Shown: positions 54,521 through 63,002 of the stretch, one piece after another
How the letters are laid out: each line of letters opens with the position of its first letter
How positions within the stretch are numbered: the stretch's first letter is position 1
From: Streptomyces lomondensis
GTDB lineage: Bacteria > Actinomycetota > Actinomycetes > Streptomycetales > Streptomycetaceae
Reading direction: 5' to 3'
DNA: 64,000 nt
Assembly: GCF_014651035.1 (NCBI RefSeq)
Contig: NZ_BMWC01000002.1
Coordinates: 1 to 64,000, forward strand
The notes under the pieces: generated by a model
What the model was told of the DNA's origin: nothing
The model's database searches: none
The model's input: the letters and a program-made list of their open reading frames with translations, nothing else
Translations under genes and position numbers: made by a program

Positions 54521-54572
54521 CATTCAGCACTACAACTGACCGTTCTGGGAACGCATTTGCTTCATTCACTAC
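54521..54572 (-). promoter_or_regulatory. Repeated CATTCA-CTAC motif upstream of epi-isozizaene synthase
   Basis: CATTCAGCACTAC (54521-54533) and CATTCACTAC (54563-54572) recur 42 bp apart, about four DNA turns, in the 295-bp region upstream of the terpene operon. They may be regulator-binding sites. Confidence 0.4.
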
Positions 54573-54671
54573 CCCACAGTGCCGGGAACCTCCCGTTGTG
54601 TGACTGGTGTGGGATCGGCAGGAGAGCAGAAGCGATCGAACGTGCGACGGACAGGCGAACGACACAGACGA

Positions 54672-54711
54672 ACGGCGCCTGTTCAGGGTGGGAAACCCGA
54701 ACAGACGCCGT
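54672..54711 (-). terminator. Terminator of the peptide deformylase gene
   Basis: ACGGCGcCTGTTC and GAACAGaCGCCGT arms form a long stem with one internal mismatch and an inner GGGT/ACCC pairing, 22 bp past the deformylase stop. Confidence 0.75.
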
Positions 54712-54732
54712 GCGCCTGGTGCGGCTGGGATC

Positions 54733-55383
54733 TCAGTCGTTGGCGACCACGGGGTACCGGGGCTCGTTCTCGGCCATCTGCCGCAGCGCGTCCTTGCGCT
54801 CGCGCTTGGAGAGCCGGTCGATGTACAGGTATCCGTACAGGTGGTCGGTCTCGTGCTGCAAACACCGTGCGAAGTATCCGGTGCCGCGCACCTTGATCGG
54901 GTTGCCCTGCTCGTCCTGCCCGGTGACCTCGGCGTAGTCGGGCCGGGCCAGCGGCGCGTACGCGGTGGGCACCGACAGACAGCCCTCGTTGCTGTCGTCC
55001 AGCCGGCGCTTCTCGGCGGGCAGTTCGACGAGCCTGGGGTTGCAGACCACGCCGGTGTGGTGGACGCCCTCGTCGTCCGGGCAGTCGTAGACGAAGACCT
55101 TCAGGTCGACGCCGATCTGGTTGGCGGCCAGGCCCACGCCCTCGGCGGTGCGCTGGCTGGCGAACATGTCCGCGACGAGCTGCTGGAACTCCTCGCCGAA
55201 GTCGGTGACGTCCTTGCACTCCTTGTGCAGCACCGGGTTCCCGACCACCGTGATCGGCCGCGAGGTCCCCCGCTCCCGCCAGGCAGCCTCGCGCTCCTCG
55301 CAGTCCTCCGTGTCGATCACGTACCCCTCGTCATCGACGGGGAGCACACCCGCGCGCTGCTGATCGGTGTCCTGCTGAGCCAT
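54733..55383 (-). CDS. def: Peptide deformylase
   Basis: Removes the N-formyl group from nascent proteins. The 216-residue enzyme has the three motifs [18 protein letters not shown] and QHETDHLYG, supplying the metal-binding Cys and two His. It has about 45 extra N-terminal residues relative to the smallest bacterial enzymes. ATG 55383 is chosen; an ATG nine codons upstream is possible but less likely. Other def genes are expected elsewhere in a Streptomyces genome, so it may be a secondary copy. Confidence 0.93.
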   Translation of the reverse strand: MAQQDTDQQRAGVLPVDDEGYVIDTEDCEEREAAWRERGTSRPITVVGNPVLHKECKDVTDFGEEFQQLVADMFASQRTAEGVGLAANQIGVDLKVFVYDCPDDEGVHHTGVVCNPRLVELPAEKRRLDDSNEGCLSVPTAYAPLARPDYAEVTGQDEQGNPIKVRGTGYFARCLQHETDHLYGYLYIDRLSKRERKDALRQMAENEPRYPVVAND

Positions 55384-55461
55384 GACGTTACGTACGCCTT
55401 CCTGAAACAAACCGGGCTGAGATGCTGATACAGGTTACGCGGGTGTCGGACGCCCATTTCT

Positions 55462-55501
55462 GGGGGCGCGGGGAACTGCGCGACCAGCCCCCACGGCGCG
55501 G
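55462..55501. repeat. Dispersed GC-rich hairpin element, short form
   Basis: GGGGGCGCGGGGAACTGCG followed by CGACCAGCCCCCACGGCGCGG. TGGGGGC and GCCCCCA at the ends pair, giving a hairpin 24 bp after the TPR gene stop, so it may act as its terminator. A related long form occurs at 62905-62968. From memory this element is very common in Streptomyces intergenic DNA. Confidence 0.7.
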
Positions 55502-55516
55502 CACTCGACAACGGCG

Positions 55517-56608
55517 CTAACAGACCTCTTCCAAATCCCGCCAATCCCGAGAATCCGGACTGTCGGCCACCCACCCGTCCAGCAACCCCCGAACCAGCGA
55601 AGCCGGCGCAGCCAACCCGCACTCCCGCTCCGGCACCCACAGCTGCCCGTCCGTCCGATGCCCCAGCGGCCCGGGATGCCCCGGCTCACTGTGATCGTGC
55701 GGATCCAGATGCTCCCCGTCGCCCTCGTCGGACGGCATCCGGGACTCCGAGCACATCCGGCACAGCAACCGCACCGAGGAGGACCAGTCCTCCGCGGCGA
55801 ACCCCGCGTCCGCGGCCAGCTGCTCCAACGCGTCCCGATCCGCCTCGGTGGCCGCTTCCAGCAGCACGACCCAGGTCGGCACCGGCGACGGCGCCCACAG
55901 CTCGATCTCGTCGAACACCGGGTAGGTGTGCCCGGCGGCCGTGGTCCGCTCCCCGTGCGGCACGCCGTCGTGCAGCACGACCTCGCCCCAGCGCCGCCCC
56001 GACGACGGCAGCGGAATCGACAGCACCTCGATCCGCGCGGGATCCAGCCGCCGCCCCCACACGACCTCGGCCTCCCCCTCCGGGGACAGCCGCACGGCCG
56101 CGCTGCCGAGGTCCATGCCGACGGGCTCACCGGAGTCGTGGGACGCCCCCGGCACCCGCAGCCCGTAGGCCTGCCAGGCGCGCCGGGCCAGCGGCCAGTC
56201 CTGGAGGGCGGTCGCGGCGATGCCGACGTTCCACCAGTCGGGCGCGCCGGTGTCCCGGTCGAGCAGCGCCACGGCCCGCAGGCCCGCCGCCCGCGCCTGC
56301 TCCCAGTCGTGCCGGAACTTGTGCAGCAGGGCGAGGTTGAACCAGGACTCGGACAGCCAGGGCTCAAGATCGGCGGCACGTGTCAGCAGTGCGCCCGCGT
56401 CCTCGTACCGGCCGTCGCCGATGAGCGTGAACGCCCGGTCTGTGGCCTGCCGCCAGGAGGCGGAGGGCCGGTGCCGTCCCTTGCCGAAGATCCTCACGAT
56501 TCCCTGCCAGTTCCGTGCGGTGGGCTGGCCGTAGCCGTGCTTCGAGCCCCCGGACACCTTCTCCTTCGCATCCAACCACGTACGGCCTCCAGGGCGCTCA
56601 TTACCCAT
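55517..56608 (-). CDS. Tetratricopeptide repeat protein
   Basis: This 363-residue protein has TPR-like helices in the first half (AFTLIGDGRYEDAGALLTRAADLEPWLSESWFNLALLHKFRHDWEQARAAGLRAVALLD, then WWNVGIAATALQDWPLARRAWQAYGL), then a second domain with a conserved-looking EVVWGRRLDPARIEVLSIPLP. It has two Cys pairs (RLLCRMCSES) near residue 285. Function unknown. It starts at ATG 56608, 3 bp after the HD gene stop, so it is probably cotranscribed. Confidence 0.85.
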   Translation of the reverse strand: MGNERPGGRTWLDAKEKVSGGSKHGYGQPTARNWQGIVRIFGKGRHRPSASWRQATDRAFTLIGDGRYEDAGALLTRAADLEPWLSESWFNLALLHKFRHDWEQARAAGLRAVALLDRDTGAPDWWNVGIAATALQDWPLARRAWQAYGLRVPGASHDSGEPVGMDLGSAAVRLSPEGEAEVVWGRRLDPARIEVLSIPLPSSGRRWGEVVLHDGVPHGERTTAAGHTYPVFDEIELWAPSPVPTWVVLLEAATEADRDALEQLAADAGFAAEDWSSSVRLLCRMCSESRMPSDEGDGEHLDPHDHSEPGHPGPLGHRTDGQLWVPERECGLAAPASLVRGLLDGWVADSPDSRDWRDLEEVC

Positions 56609-56611
56609 GGG

Positions 56612-57859
56612 TTACCCAGCCAGGGGCAGGGTCAGACTGCTCCTTGCCAGGACCCGGGCCAGTGATTCCACCACCTCCGGCGCGTACTCCCCGGCGGTGG
56701 CGAGCCGGAGTTCCTCCAGCGCCGTCAGCGGCCCGCCGGGCCCGCCTTCCCGGGACTTCTCCTCGTACGCGTTCACGGCCCGGACGATGCGTGCGGCGAG
56801 CGGCTGCTCAGCGTAGGGGTCGGCCTGCCGCTCCACCACCACGGCGACCGCCTCGTCCACCCCCGTCTGCCGTACGACGGCCCCGCCGAGCAGCGCGATG
56901 CGCCGCTGTTCCGCGGCGGGCAGGCCGGCGGTGGCGCCCGCCGGCACCGGGTCGACGAGGCTCAGCTGGCCGATGTCGTGCATGAGCGCGGCGTACTCCA
57001 GCACGGCCAGCTCGGGCTCGGTCAGGCCGAGGTCCCGCCCGACCGCCTGGCTGAGCGCGGCGACGCGCCGGGCGTGTCCGGCCGGGGTGTAGCCCGCGAC
57101 CTCGGTGGCGCGGGCGAGGGAGGCGATGGTCTGCCGGTAGGTCGCCCGGACGGCCGCGTACCGCCGGAACGACATCTGGGCGAGCAGCAGCGGCACGGAG
57201 AAGACGGGCAGCGCCCACAGCCCCACGACCGCGACCCCCAGCGCCATCACCGCCCCGGTCGCGATGACGGCGGACCCGATGCCGTACAGGGCCCGCAGCT
57301 GGTCCCGCAGCACCGGCCCGAAGGGCCAGCCGGTGCGGGAGTGGGCGAGGGCGGCGGCGAGCACCGCGTCGCACAGGGCGGTCAGGGACAGCAGCGCGAG
57401 CAGCAGCAGCGCGTAGGCGGGGCCGCCCCAGTCGTCGAACATGCCCCGGTTGTACGGGGGCTGGAAGCACACGGCGACGAAGCCGACGGTGAGCACGCGG
57501 CGTGCCAGGTGGTCGAGCACGGGCCCCTGGCCGCGTGCGATGTGCGGCACGCTGCCGAGCAGCGAGGCGGCCAGGACGACGGCGACGACCTGGGCGAGGC
57601 CGTGGTGCGTGGCCCGGCCGCCGGCCTCCCCGAGCAGCGCGTACGACAGGGCCGCGGCGGCGCCGAGCGGTGCGGGCTCCCTGACCTGTGCGCCGCTGCG
57701 CCGGGTGAGTTCCCCGACGGTGACGAGGACGCCGAAGGCGAGGGCGACCCGGCGTTCCTCCAGCCCGCTGGAGAGGGTGGCGGCGAGGGAGCCGGCGGCG
57801 ACGAGGGCGGCGCAGGCGTGGACGAGGGTGAGCAGCGGGGGCGACCGGTCGGCGCTCAT
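56612..57859 (-). CDS. Membrane HD-domain protein, degenerate HD-GYP partner
   Basis: This 415-residue protein has about six membrane segments, then an HD domain: HARRVAALSQAVGRDLGLTEPELAVLEYAALMHDIGQLSLVDPVPAG. The HD dyad is intact, but the second half lacks the GYP box (the corresponding region reads VVVERQADPYAEQPLAARIVRAVNAYEEK), so c-di-GMP phosphodiesterase activity is doubtful. ATG 57859 overlaps the upstream gene stop (ATGA). It probably acts with, or regulates, that protein. Confidence 0.85.
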   Translation of the reverse strand: MSADRSPPLLTLVHACAALVAAGSLAATLSSGLEERRVALAFGVLVTVGELTRRSGAQVREPAPLGAAAALSYALLGEAGGRATHHGLAQVVAVVLAASLLGSVPHIARGQGPVLDHLARRVLTVGFVAVCFQPPYNRGMFDDWGGPAYALLLLALLSLTALCDAVLAAALAHSRTGWPFGPVLRDQLRALYGIGSAVIATGAVMALGVAVVGLWALPVFSVPLLLAQMSFRRYAAVRATYRQTIASLARATEVAGYTPAGHARRVAALSQAVGRDLGLTEPELAVLEYAALMHDIGQLSLVDPVPAGATAGLPAAEQRRIALLGGAVVRQTGVDEAVAVVVERQADPYAEQPLAARIVRAVNAYEEKSREGGPGGPLTALEELRLATAGEYAPEVVESLARVLARSSLTLPLAG

Positions 57860-59223
57860 CGGTGCGCTCCGGGCCGGCTGGAGACGGGCGCACCGGGCGG
57901 GGGGACCCGGGGCGGTGGTGCGCCCTCCGCGCCCTCCGCGCCCTCGGCGCCCTCGGCGTCGTCGGCGGTCACCGCGGGGCGCCACCCCGTCCGCCCCACG
58001 GCCTCGACCAGGGCCGCGACCATCACCGGATCGAAATGGCTGCCCGCGCACCGCTCCAGCTCCGCCAAGGCCACCGGGACGGGCCGGGCCCTGCTGTAGC
58101 AGCGGGTGGAGGTCATGGCGTCGAAGGCGTCCGCGACGGCCACCACCCGTGCGGACTCGGGGATCTGACTGCCCACCAGCCCGTACGGGTAGCCGGTGCC
58201 GTCCAGCCGCTCGTGGTGGTGGAGCACGGCGGCCCGGGCCTCCCCGAGGAACCCGATGCCGCGCACCATCTCGTGCCCGTACTCGGGGTGCAACTCGATC
58301 ACCCGCCGCTCCTCGGGCGTGAGCGGCCCGTTCTTCCTGAGCAGCCGGGTGGGCACGCCGAGCTTGCCCACGTCGTGCAGGATCCCGGCGAACCGGAGCA
58401 CCTCGACGCGATCGTCGTCCATGCCCAGCTCGCGGGCGATCATCATGGAGGCCTGTCCGACGCGCTCGCTGTGCCCGCGCGTGTACCCGTCCTTGATGTC
58501 GACGGCCTGGACCAGGGCCCGGATGGTCGCCTGGTGGGCGGCCCGTTCCCGGTGGTACTGGGCGAACGTCCACCAGGAGACGCACATCGGCAGCAGCACG
58601 AGCAGGGCGGCCACGGGGCCGTACGGGCTGCGCCACAGCACGGCCATCATCAGCCCGGCGAGGCCGTGCACGGCGATCGGGGCGAGGGAGCGCGCCACGA
58701 GTCCCCGCCAGGCCCGCCGCATGGGCACCCGCTCCGCCATGGCGAGGATCCCGCCGTCCAGCAGCGCGAGCACCAGGCAGAACGCCAGCACGGCCGCTCC
58801 GGCAGGACCGAGCGCGTAGGGGACGTCACCCGCGCAGACCGCGTCCCGGCCGCCGAGCAGCCAGTGCACCTTGGCCGCGGCCCACACGCCGACGACGAGC
58901 TGGGCGGCCCGCCAGGTCCGCCGCAGCGCCACGGGCCGCTGCTCGACCTGCGAGAGCAGCGCGCCGGGCACCGCCACCAGGGCGGCGGCGGGCGCGGGCA
59001 GCAGGAAGGCGGCGGCGAGCAGCACGGGGTAGAAGGTCCCGGCCGGGTGGGAGATCCCGACGAACCGGGACCGGGCGACGCGCTCGCAGCCGGCGTACAG
59101 CGCGGCGAGCAGCGCGACCGCCCACCAGGGCGTGCGGACGCCCGGCAGCGGCAGCAGGCAGAGCAGGGCGGCCGCGGCGACACAGGCGATGTACACCCGT
59201 GCTCGTGCCGGTACCGCTTCCAT
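57856..59223 (-). CDS. Membrane-anchored HD-GYP domain protein
   Basis: This 455-residue protein has several N-terminal membrane segments (1-210) and a C-terminal HD-GYP domain: VDIKDGYTRGHSERVGQASMMIARELG, FAGILHDVGKLGVP, and the full GYP box HHHERLDGTGYPYGL. Such domains hydrolyse c-di-GMP or related dinucleotides. The C-terminus carries a short Glu-Gly-Ala repeat from 9-bp DNA repeats around 57918-57958. It is the first gene of the HD-HD-TPR set. Confidence 0.9.
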   Translation of the reverse strand: MEAVPARARVYIACVAAAALLCLLPLPGVRTPWWAVALLAALYAGCERVARSRFVGISHPAGTFYPVLLAAAFLLPAPAAALVAVPGALLSQVEQRPVALRRTWRAAQLVVGVWAAAKVHWLLGGRDAVCAGDVPYALGPAGAAVLAFCLVLALLDGGILAMAERVPMRRAWRGLVARSLAPIAVHGLAGLMMAVLWRSPYGPVAALLVLLPMCVSWWTFAQYHRERAAHQATIRALVQAVDIKDGYTRGHSERVGQASMMIARELGMDDDRVEVLRFAGILHDVGKLGVPTRLLRKNGPLTPEERRVIELHPEYGHEMVRGIGFLGEARAAVLHHHERLDGTGYPYGLVGSQIPESARVVAVADAFDAMTSTRCYSRARPVPVALAELERCAGSHFDPVMVAALVEAVGRTGWRPAVTADDAEGAEGAEGAEGAPPPRVPPPGAPVSSRPGAHR

Positions 59224-59334
59224 GAGCCCCCTCCCCGGCCATGTCCGTCAGGCCCGGAGCCTAGGGTGGGGACAGGGGGCTCCACGGGCCGATAACCCGC
59301 GGATTAGCACGTTCGAGTGACGCGTTCGAAAATG

Positions 59335-59359
59335 ACTACCCCCCGACAGGGGGGGTAGT
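59335..59359 (-). terminator. rsrA terminator
   Basis: ACTACCCCCC-GACA-GGGGGGGTAGT forms a near-perfect 10-bp stem with one extra G, 18 bp past the rsrA stop. Confidence 0.85.
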
Positions 59360-59376
59360 TGAAAGGCGCAGGAGTC

Positions 59377-59688
59377 TCAGGATTCCTGCGGCGTGGCAGG
59401 CGAGGCCGTGACGTCCTGGTCGGGGACGGCCTGGCCGGAGCGGATCAGCTCGATCCGCCCCATGACCTTGTCGCGCAGGTCGCCGGGCACGTCGTCATGT
59501 CCGCAGCAGCGCTTGACCAGCTTCTTCACGGCCTGTTCGAGCCCGTACTTCTCAAGACAGGGCGAGCATTCCTCGAAGTGGTGCTCGAACTTCACGCAGT
59601 CCGAGTCCGGCATCTCACGGTCGAGGAACTCGTAGAGATGATCGAGGATTTCGCTGCAATCCGTCTCGTGCGGCTCTCCGCAGCTCAT
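59377..59688 (-). CDS. rsrA: Zinc-binding redox anti-sigma factor RsrA
   Basis: RsrA holds sigma-R inactive until thiol oxidation forms a disulfide and expels zinc. The 103-residue protein is the ZAS type: Cys11, His37, Cys41 and Cys44 (HFEECSPC) are the zinc ligands, with further Cys at 3, 31, 61 and 62. ATG 59688 overlaps the sigR stop by 4 bp (ATGA), coupling the pair. Confidence 0.97.
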   Translation of the reverse strand: MSCGEPHETDCSEILDHLYEFLDREMPDSDCVKFEHHFEECSPCLEKYGLEQAVKKLVKRCCGHDDVPGDLRDKVMGRIELIRSGQAVPDQDVTASPATPQES

Positions 59689-60371
59689 GACCCCGAGCCT
59701 TTCGCTTCGTTCGACTCTCCGGCGCCGGCCGGAACCATCCCGCGCTCACGGGCGTAGTCCTCCAGCATGCCGCGCAGCTGACGGCGGCCCCGGTGCAGCC
59801 GGGACATCACCGTACCGATGGGTGTCCCCATGATGTCGGCGATCTCCTTGTAGGCAAAGCCCTCGACGTCCGCGAGGTACACGGCGATGCGGAACTCTTC
59901 GGGGATCGCCTGGAGCGCTTCCTTCACGTCCGAGTCGGGCAGGTGGTCGAGCGCCTGCGACTCCGCGGAGCGCAAGCCCGTCGACATGTGCGACTCGGCA
60001 CGGGCGAGCTGCCAGTCCTCGATCTCCTCGGCCGCGGAGCGCTGCGGTTCACGCTGCTTCTTGCGGTACGAGTTGATGAAGGTGTTGGTGAGGATCCGGT
60101 ACAGCCACGCCTTGAGGTTGGTGCCCTCGCGGAACTGGTGGAAGGACGCGTACGCCTTGGCGTACGTCTCCTGCACCAGGTCCTCGGCGTCGGCCGGGTT
60201 GCGCGTCATGCGCAGCGCGGCCGAGTACATCTGGTCGAGGAACTCCAGCGCGTCCCGCTCGAAGCGCGCGCTGCGCTCCGCGGCCGTCTCCGCGCCCGTG
60301 CCGCCCTGGCCCTCGGGCTGCTCCGCCTGGCCGTGTTCGGTCCCTGCGTCGGTCCCAGTGACCGGACCCAC
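59685..60371 (-). CDS. sigR: ECF sigma factor SigR, thiol-oxidative stress response
   Basis: Sigma-R directs thioredoxin, mycothiol and protein-quality genes. The 228-residue ORF has region 2 ([62 protein letters not shown]) and region 4 ([48 protein letters not shown]). GTG 60371 follows GGAGGAG. Translation can start further upstream at ATG 60536, adding 55 residues to give the inducible sigma-R' form. Coupled to rsrA by ATGA. Confidence 0.96.
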   Translation of the reverse strand: MGPVTGTDAGTEHGQAEQPEGQGGTGAETAAERSARFERDALEFLDQMYSAALRMTRNPADAEDLVQETYAKAYASFHQFREGTNLKAWLYRILTNTFINSYRKKQREPQRSAAEEIEDWQLARAESHMSTGLRSAESQALDHLPDSDVKEALQAIPEEFRIAVYLADVEGFAYKEIADIMGTPIGTVMSRLHRGRRQLRGMLEDYARERGMVPAGAGESNEAKGSGS

Positions 60372-60536
60372 CTCCTCCAGTGTTCTCGTGAGACCGAGAC
60401 CGGTCCCACCCGAATCGGAGGATAGACGACGATCCGGTCCGCCCGCCGCCCGAATAGGGGCGGTCCTGGCCGCGTGCAGCACCGTCCAGTCCAGGTCGGC
60501 ACGGCTGCTGCGGCTCGGGCAGTAGATCGAACCCAT
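60372..60536 (-). other. In-frame sigma-R' N-terminal extension (55 codons)
   Basis: ATG 60536 opens a frame ([19 protein letters not shown]...) that reaches the sigma-R GTG after exactly 55 codons with no stop. This equals the extension reported in S. coelicolor for sigma-R', which is made from the sigma-R-dependent promoter and is unstable. The extension carries Cys6. Confidence 0.85.
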
Positions 60537-60594
60537 GCGGCGGACTTCCTCTCCTACGGCGTCGGTGCTGGTCCCCAGCACGTACGTCCCGCAC

Positions 60595-60620
60595 AACAGA
60601 GGCCGGCGCCCCGGCATTCC
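60595..60620 (-). promoter_or_regulatory. Sigma-R-dependent promoter of sigR
   Basis: On the minus strand, GGAAT (60616-60620) and GTT (60595-60597) are 18 bp apart, matching the sigma-R consensus GGAAT-N18-GTT exactly. The start point, about 60588, would lie 50 nt before the sigma-R' ATG, giving autoinduction. Confidence 0.9.
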
Positions 60621-60627
60621 CGAAGCT

Positions 60628-61293
60628 TTACCCGAGTGACCCGGTCCACTCCACGACCGCGTCCGTGATGACCGCCACGGCCTCGTCCTGCGAGATCTCC
60701 GCGCGCTTCGGCACGGCGAAGCCGTGATCTCCGTGCGGCACCTCCACGAGGTCGTACGGCCCCTCCGGGAACTCCTCGGGCCTGCCGAACGGGTCGTTCC
60801 CGCCCTGGACGACCAGGGTGGGCACCCCGGAACCGAGCAGTTCCCCGGCGCGGGACTTCTCGGGCTTGCCGGGCGGGTGGAGCGGGAAGCTGAGGGCGAG
60901 GACCGCGTGGGCGCCCAGCTCGCGGGCGGTCCGGCAGGCGACCCGGGCCCCGGCACTGCGCCCGCCGGACACCACCGGCAGTCCGGGCTTCGCCAGCGCG
61001 GGCCAGATGCCGCGCCAGCCGGCGTCCAGCGTCTTCGGCGCGGGCGCCACCTTCTTCCCGGCCACCCGCCAGGGCTGCTCCACGCGGGCGACGGTCACAC
61101 CGTGGGCGGGCAGGACGGCGGCCAGGGCTTTCAGGTCACGGGCTTCGATGCCCCCGCCGGCGCCGTGGCTGACGGCGAGGACCAGCCGGGCCTTCTTCGC
61201 CTGGTGCCAGGTGATACGGGCGGTTCCGGCTTCGGTCTCGACCGTCTCGGTGGTCGCGTCGGTCACACTCATCACGTCCGTCACATTCGTCAC
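60628..61293 (-). CDS. Alpha/beta hydrolase, KANL3/Tex30-like
   Basis: This 221-residue hydrolase has [21 protein letters not shown], the nucleophile elbow [16 protein letters not shown] with Ser, [13 protein letters not shown] (Asp) and [12 protein letters not shown] (His), the pattern of TEX30/KANL3-like bacterial hydrolases. GTG 61293 starts one base after the SRAP gene stop; ATG 61272 is an alternative. It lies just upstream of the sigR promoter. Confidence 0.88.
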   Translation of the reverse strand: MTNVTDVMSVTDATTETVETEAGTARITWHQAKKARLVLAVSHGAGGGIEARDLKALAAVLPAHGVTVARVEQPWRVAGKKVAPAPKTLDAGWRGIWPALAKPGLPVVSGGRSAGARVACRTARELGAHAVLALSFPLHPPGKPEKSRAGELLGSGVPTLVVQGGNDPFGRPEEFPEGPYDLVEVPHGDHGFAVPKRAEISQDEAVAVITDAVVEWTGSLG

Positions 61294-61294
61294 G

Positions 61295-62110
61295 TCAGAA
61301 AAGTGTGCCCTCCACGGGCCCTTCCAGCTCCTTCAGCAGCTCCGGCCCGTTGTTGCGGACGTTGCTGACGGCCGTGGTGACGGGGTAGGCCCGCATCAGC
61401 CCGGCGGGCGGCGGGGCGAGCAGCTCGCGCAGGCCGTCGGCGTCCGTGCGGGCGGGGTCGAGCCAGGCGTCCCAGCGCTCGGGCGTGAGCATCAGCGGCA
61501 TCCGGGGGTGGATGTCGGCCAGCGCCCGCGGTCCCTCGGCCGGGGCGACGGCGAGCGGGCTCTGCTCGGCCTCGGTGGTGATCACGGAGCACGTCACCCA
61601 CCAGGCCTGCGGGTGGTCGTCCGGCAGGGTCCGGTCGCGCCAGAACTCGTACAGCCCGGCCATCGCGAAGACCGACCCGTCCGCCGGGGTCACGAAGTAG
61701 GGCTGCTTGCGGGGCCGCTTCTTCTTCCCCTCGACCTCCAGCTCGCGCTCCTGCGTGCCGGTGACCCACTCGTAGTAGCCGTCGGCGGGCAGGATGCAGC
61801 GCCGGGAGGTGAAGGCGCGGCGGTAGGACGGCTTCTCGTGGACGGTCTCCGCGCGGGCGTTGATCATCCGGGCGCCGCCCTCGGGGGTCTTCGACCAGGA
61901 CGGGACGAGCCCCCACTTCAGCTTGCGCAGCTGCCGAACCGGCCGCGGGTCGTCCGCGTCTTTCAGGGGGCGGTCCAGGACGGCGTAGACCTCCTTGGTG
62001 GGCGCCACGTTGTAGTCGGGCTCGAGGGTCTCCTCGGGCTCCCACTTCTCGACCTCAAAGATTCCTGCGAGATCCTCTGGCCTACGACTCGCTGCATACC
62101 GTCCGCACAT
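61295..62110 (-). CDS. SRAP (SOS response-associated peptidase, YedK) protein
   Basis: SRAP proteins form a covalent bond with abasic sites in single-stranded DNA through Cys2 and so protect replication. The 271-residue protein starts MCGRYAASRRPEDLAG and has the other conserved blocks: YNVAPTKEVYAV, LKWGLVPSWSK, MINARAETVHEKPSYRRAF, CILPADGYYEW with catalytic Glu, and ADIHPRMPLML. ATG 62110 exposes Cys2, as the mechanism requires, so longer starts are rejected. Confidence 0.95.
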   Translation of the reverse strand: MCGRYAASRRPEDLAGIFEVEKWEPEETLEPDYNVAPTKEVYAVLDRPLKDADDPRPVRQLRKLKWGLVPSWSKTPEGGARMINARAETVHEKPSYRRAFTSRRCILPADGYYEWVTGTQERELEVEGKKKRPRKQPYFVTPADGSVFAMAGLYEFWRDRTLPDDHPQAWWVTCSVITTEAEQSPLAVAPAEGPRALADIHPRMPLMLTPERWDAWLDPARTDADGLRELLAPPPAGLMRAYPVTTAVSNVRNNGPELLKELEGPVEGTLF

Positions 62111-62160
62111 ACGTGCCACACTGCCAGATTCCCCACGACCACAGGGAGCCATCGCCGCAC

Positions 62161-62883
62161 ATGGACAGCACCGCAACCGCCTCGCTCGCCTCCCTCTGGG
62201 ACGAGGTCTCCGGCACCCAGCCCGACCCCGACCTCTGGGTGGTGATCGCGACCCTGGTCGCCGCGCTCGCCGTGGTGATCCCGCACGGCCTGTGGCGTAT
62301 CTCCCGCAACGCCATCACCATCGCCCACGAGGGCGGCCACGGGCTCGTGGCCCTGCTCAGCGGCCGCACCCTCACGGGCATACGGCTGCACTCGGACACC
62401 AGCGGCCTGACCGTCAGCCGCGGCAAGCCGTACGGCATCGGCATGATCCTCACCGCCGCCTCCGGCTACACCGCCCCGCCCCTGCTCGGCCTCGGCGGCG
62501 CGGCCCTGCTCGGCGCCGGCCGCATCACGCTCCTGCTGTGGCTGGCCACGGCCCTGCTGCTCGCCATGCTCGTGATGATCCGCAACGCCTACGGCGCCCT
62601 CACCATGATCGTCACCGGCGGGCTGTTCGTCCTGGTGTCCTGGCTGGCCGGCCCCCAGGTCCAGGCGGCGTTCGCGTACGCGGTGGTGTGGTTCCTGCTG
62701 CTCGGCGGGGTGCGTCCGGCGTTCGAGCTCCAGGCGAAGCGGGCGCGGGGCGGGGCGGGCGACTCGGACGCGGACCAGTTGTCGCGGCTGACGCACGTAC
62801 CGGCGGGGTTGTGGTTCTTCCTGTTCCACGCGGTGTCGCTGTGCTCGCTGATAGGCGGAGGACGCTGGCTCCTGGCGCTGTGA
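62161..62883 (+). CDS. M50-like membrane zinc metallopeptidase
   Basis: This 240-residue membrane protein has the zinc motif HEGGH in ITIAHEGGHGLVALLSGRTLTG (near residue 60) and about seven membrane segments. It is the M50B-like family common in actinobacteria; unlike site-2 proteases it lacks an obvious PDZ domain. Substrate unknown. ATG 62161 follows AGGGAG. It is divergent from the SRAP gene. Confidence 0.88.
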   Translation: MDSTATASLASLWDEVSGTQPDPDLWVVIATLVAALAVVIPHGLWRISRNAITIAHEGGHGLVALLSGRTLTGIRLHSDTSGLTVSRGKPYGIGMILTAASGYTAPPLLGLGGAALLGAGRITLLLWLATALLLAMLVMIRNAYGALTMIVTGGLFVLVSWLAGPQVQAAFAYAVVWFLLLGGVRPAFELQAKRARGGAGDSDADQLSRLTHVPAGLWFFLFHAVSLCSLIGGGRWLLAL

Positions 62884-62904
62884 CGCGCCACGGGGAGGCA
62901 GCGC

Positions 62905-62968
62905 GGGGGCGCGGGGCTGCGTCGATGTGCGGCCTCCGCCGCGTGGCGCGACCGGCCCCACGGCGCCG
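62905..62968. repeat. Dispersed GC-rich hairpin element, long form
   Basis: It shares GGGGGCGCGGGG-CTGCG and CGACCGGCCCC-ACGGCGC ends with the short form at 55462-55501, but carries a 27-base insert (62922-62948) containing GCGGC-CTCC-GCCGC, which can form an extra hairpin. It lies between the M50 gene and aroA. Confidence 0.75.
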
Positions 62969-63002
62969 CACCCGCACGACGGCCTGCTTATAAAGTAAAG
63001 GC

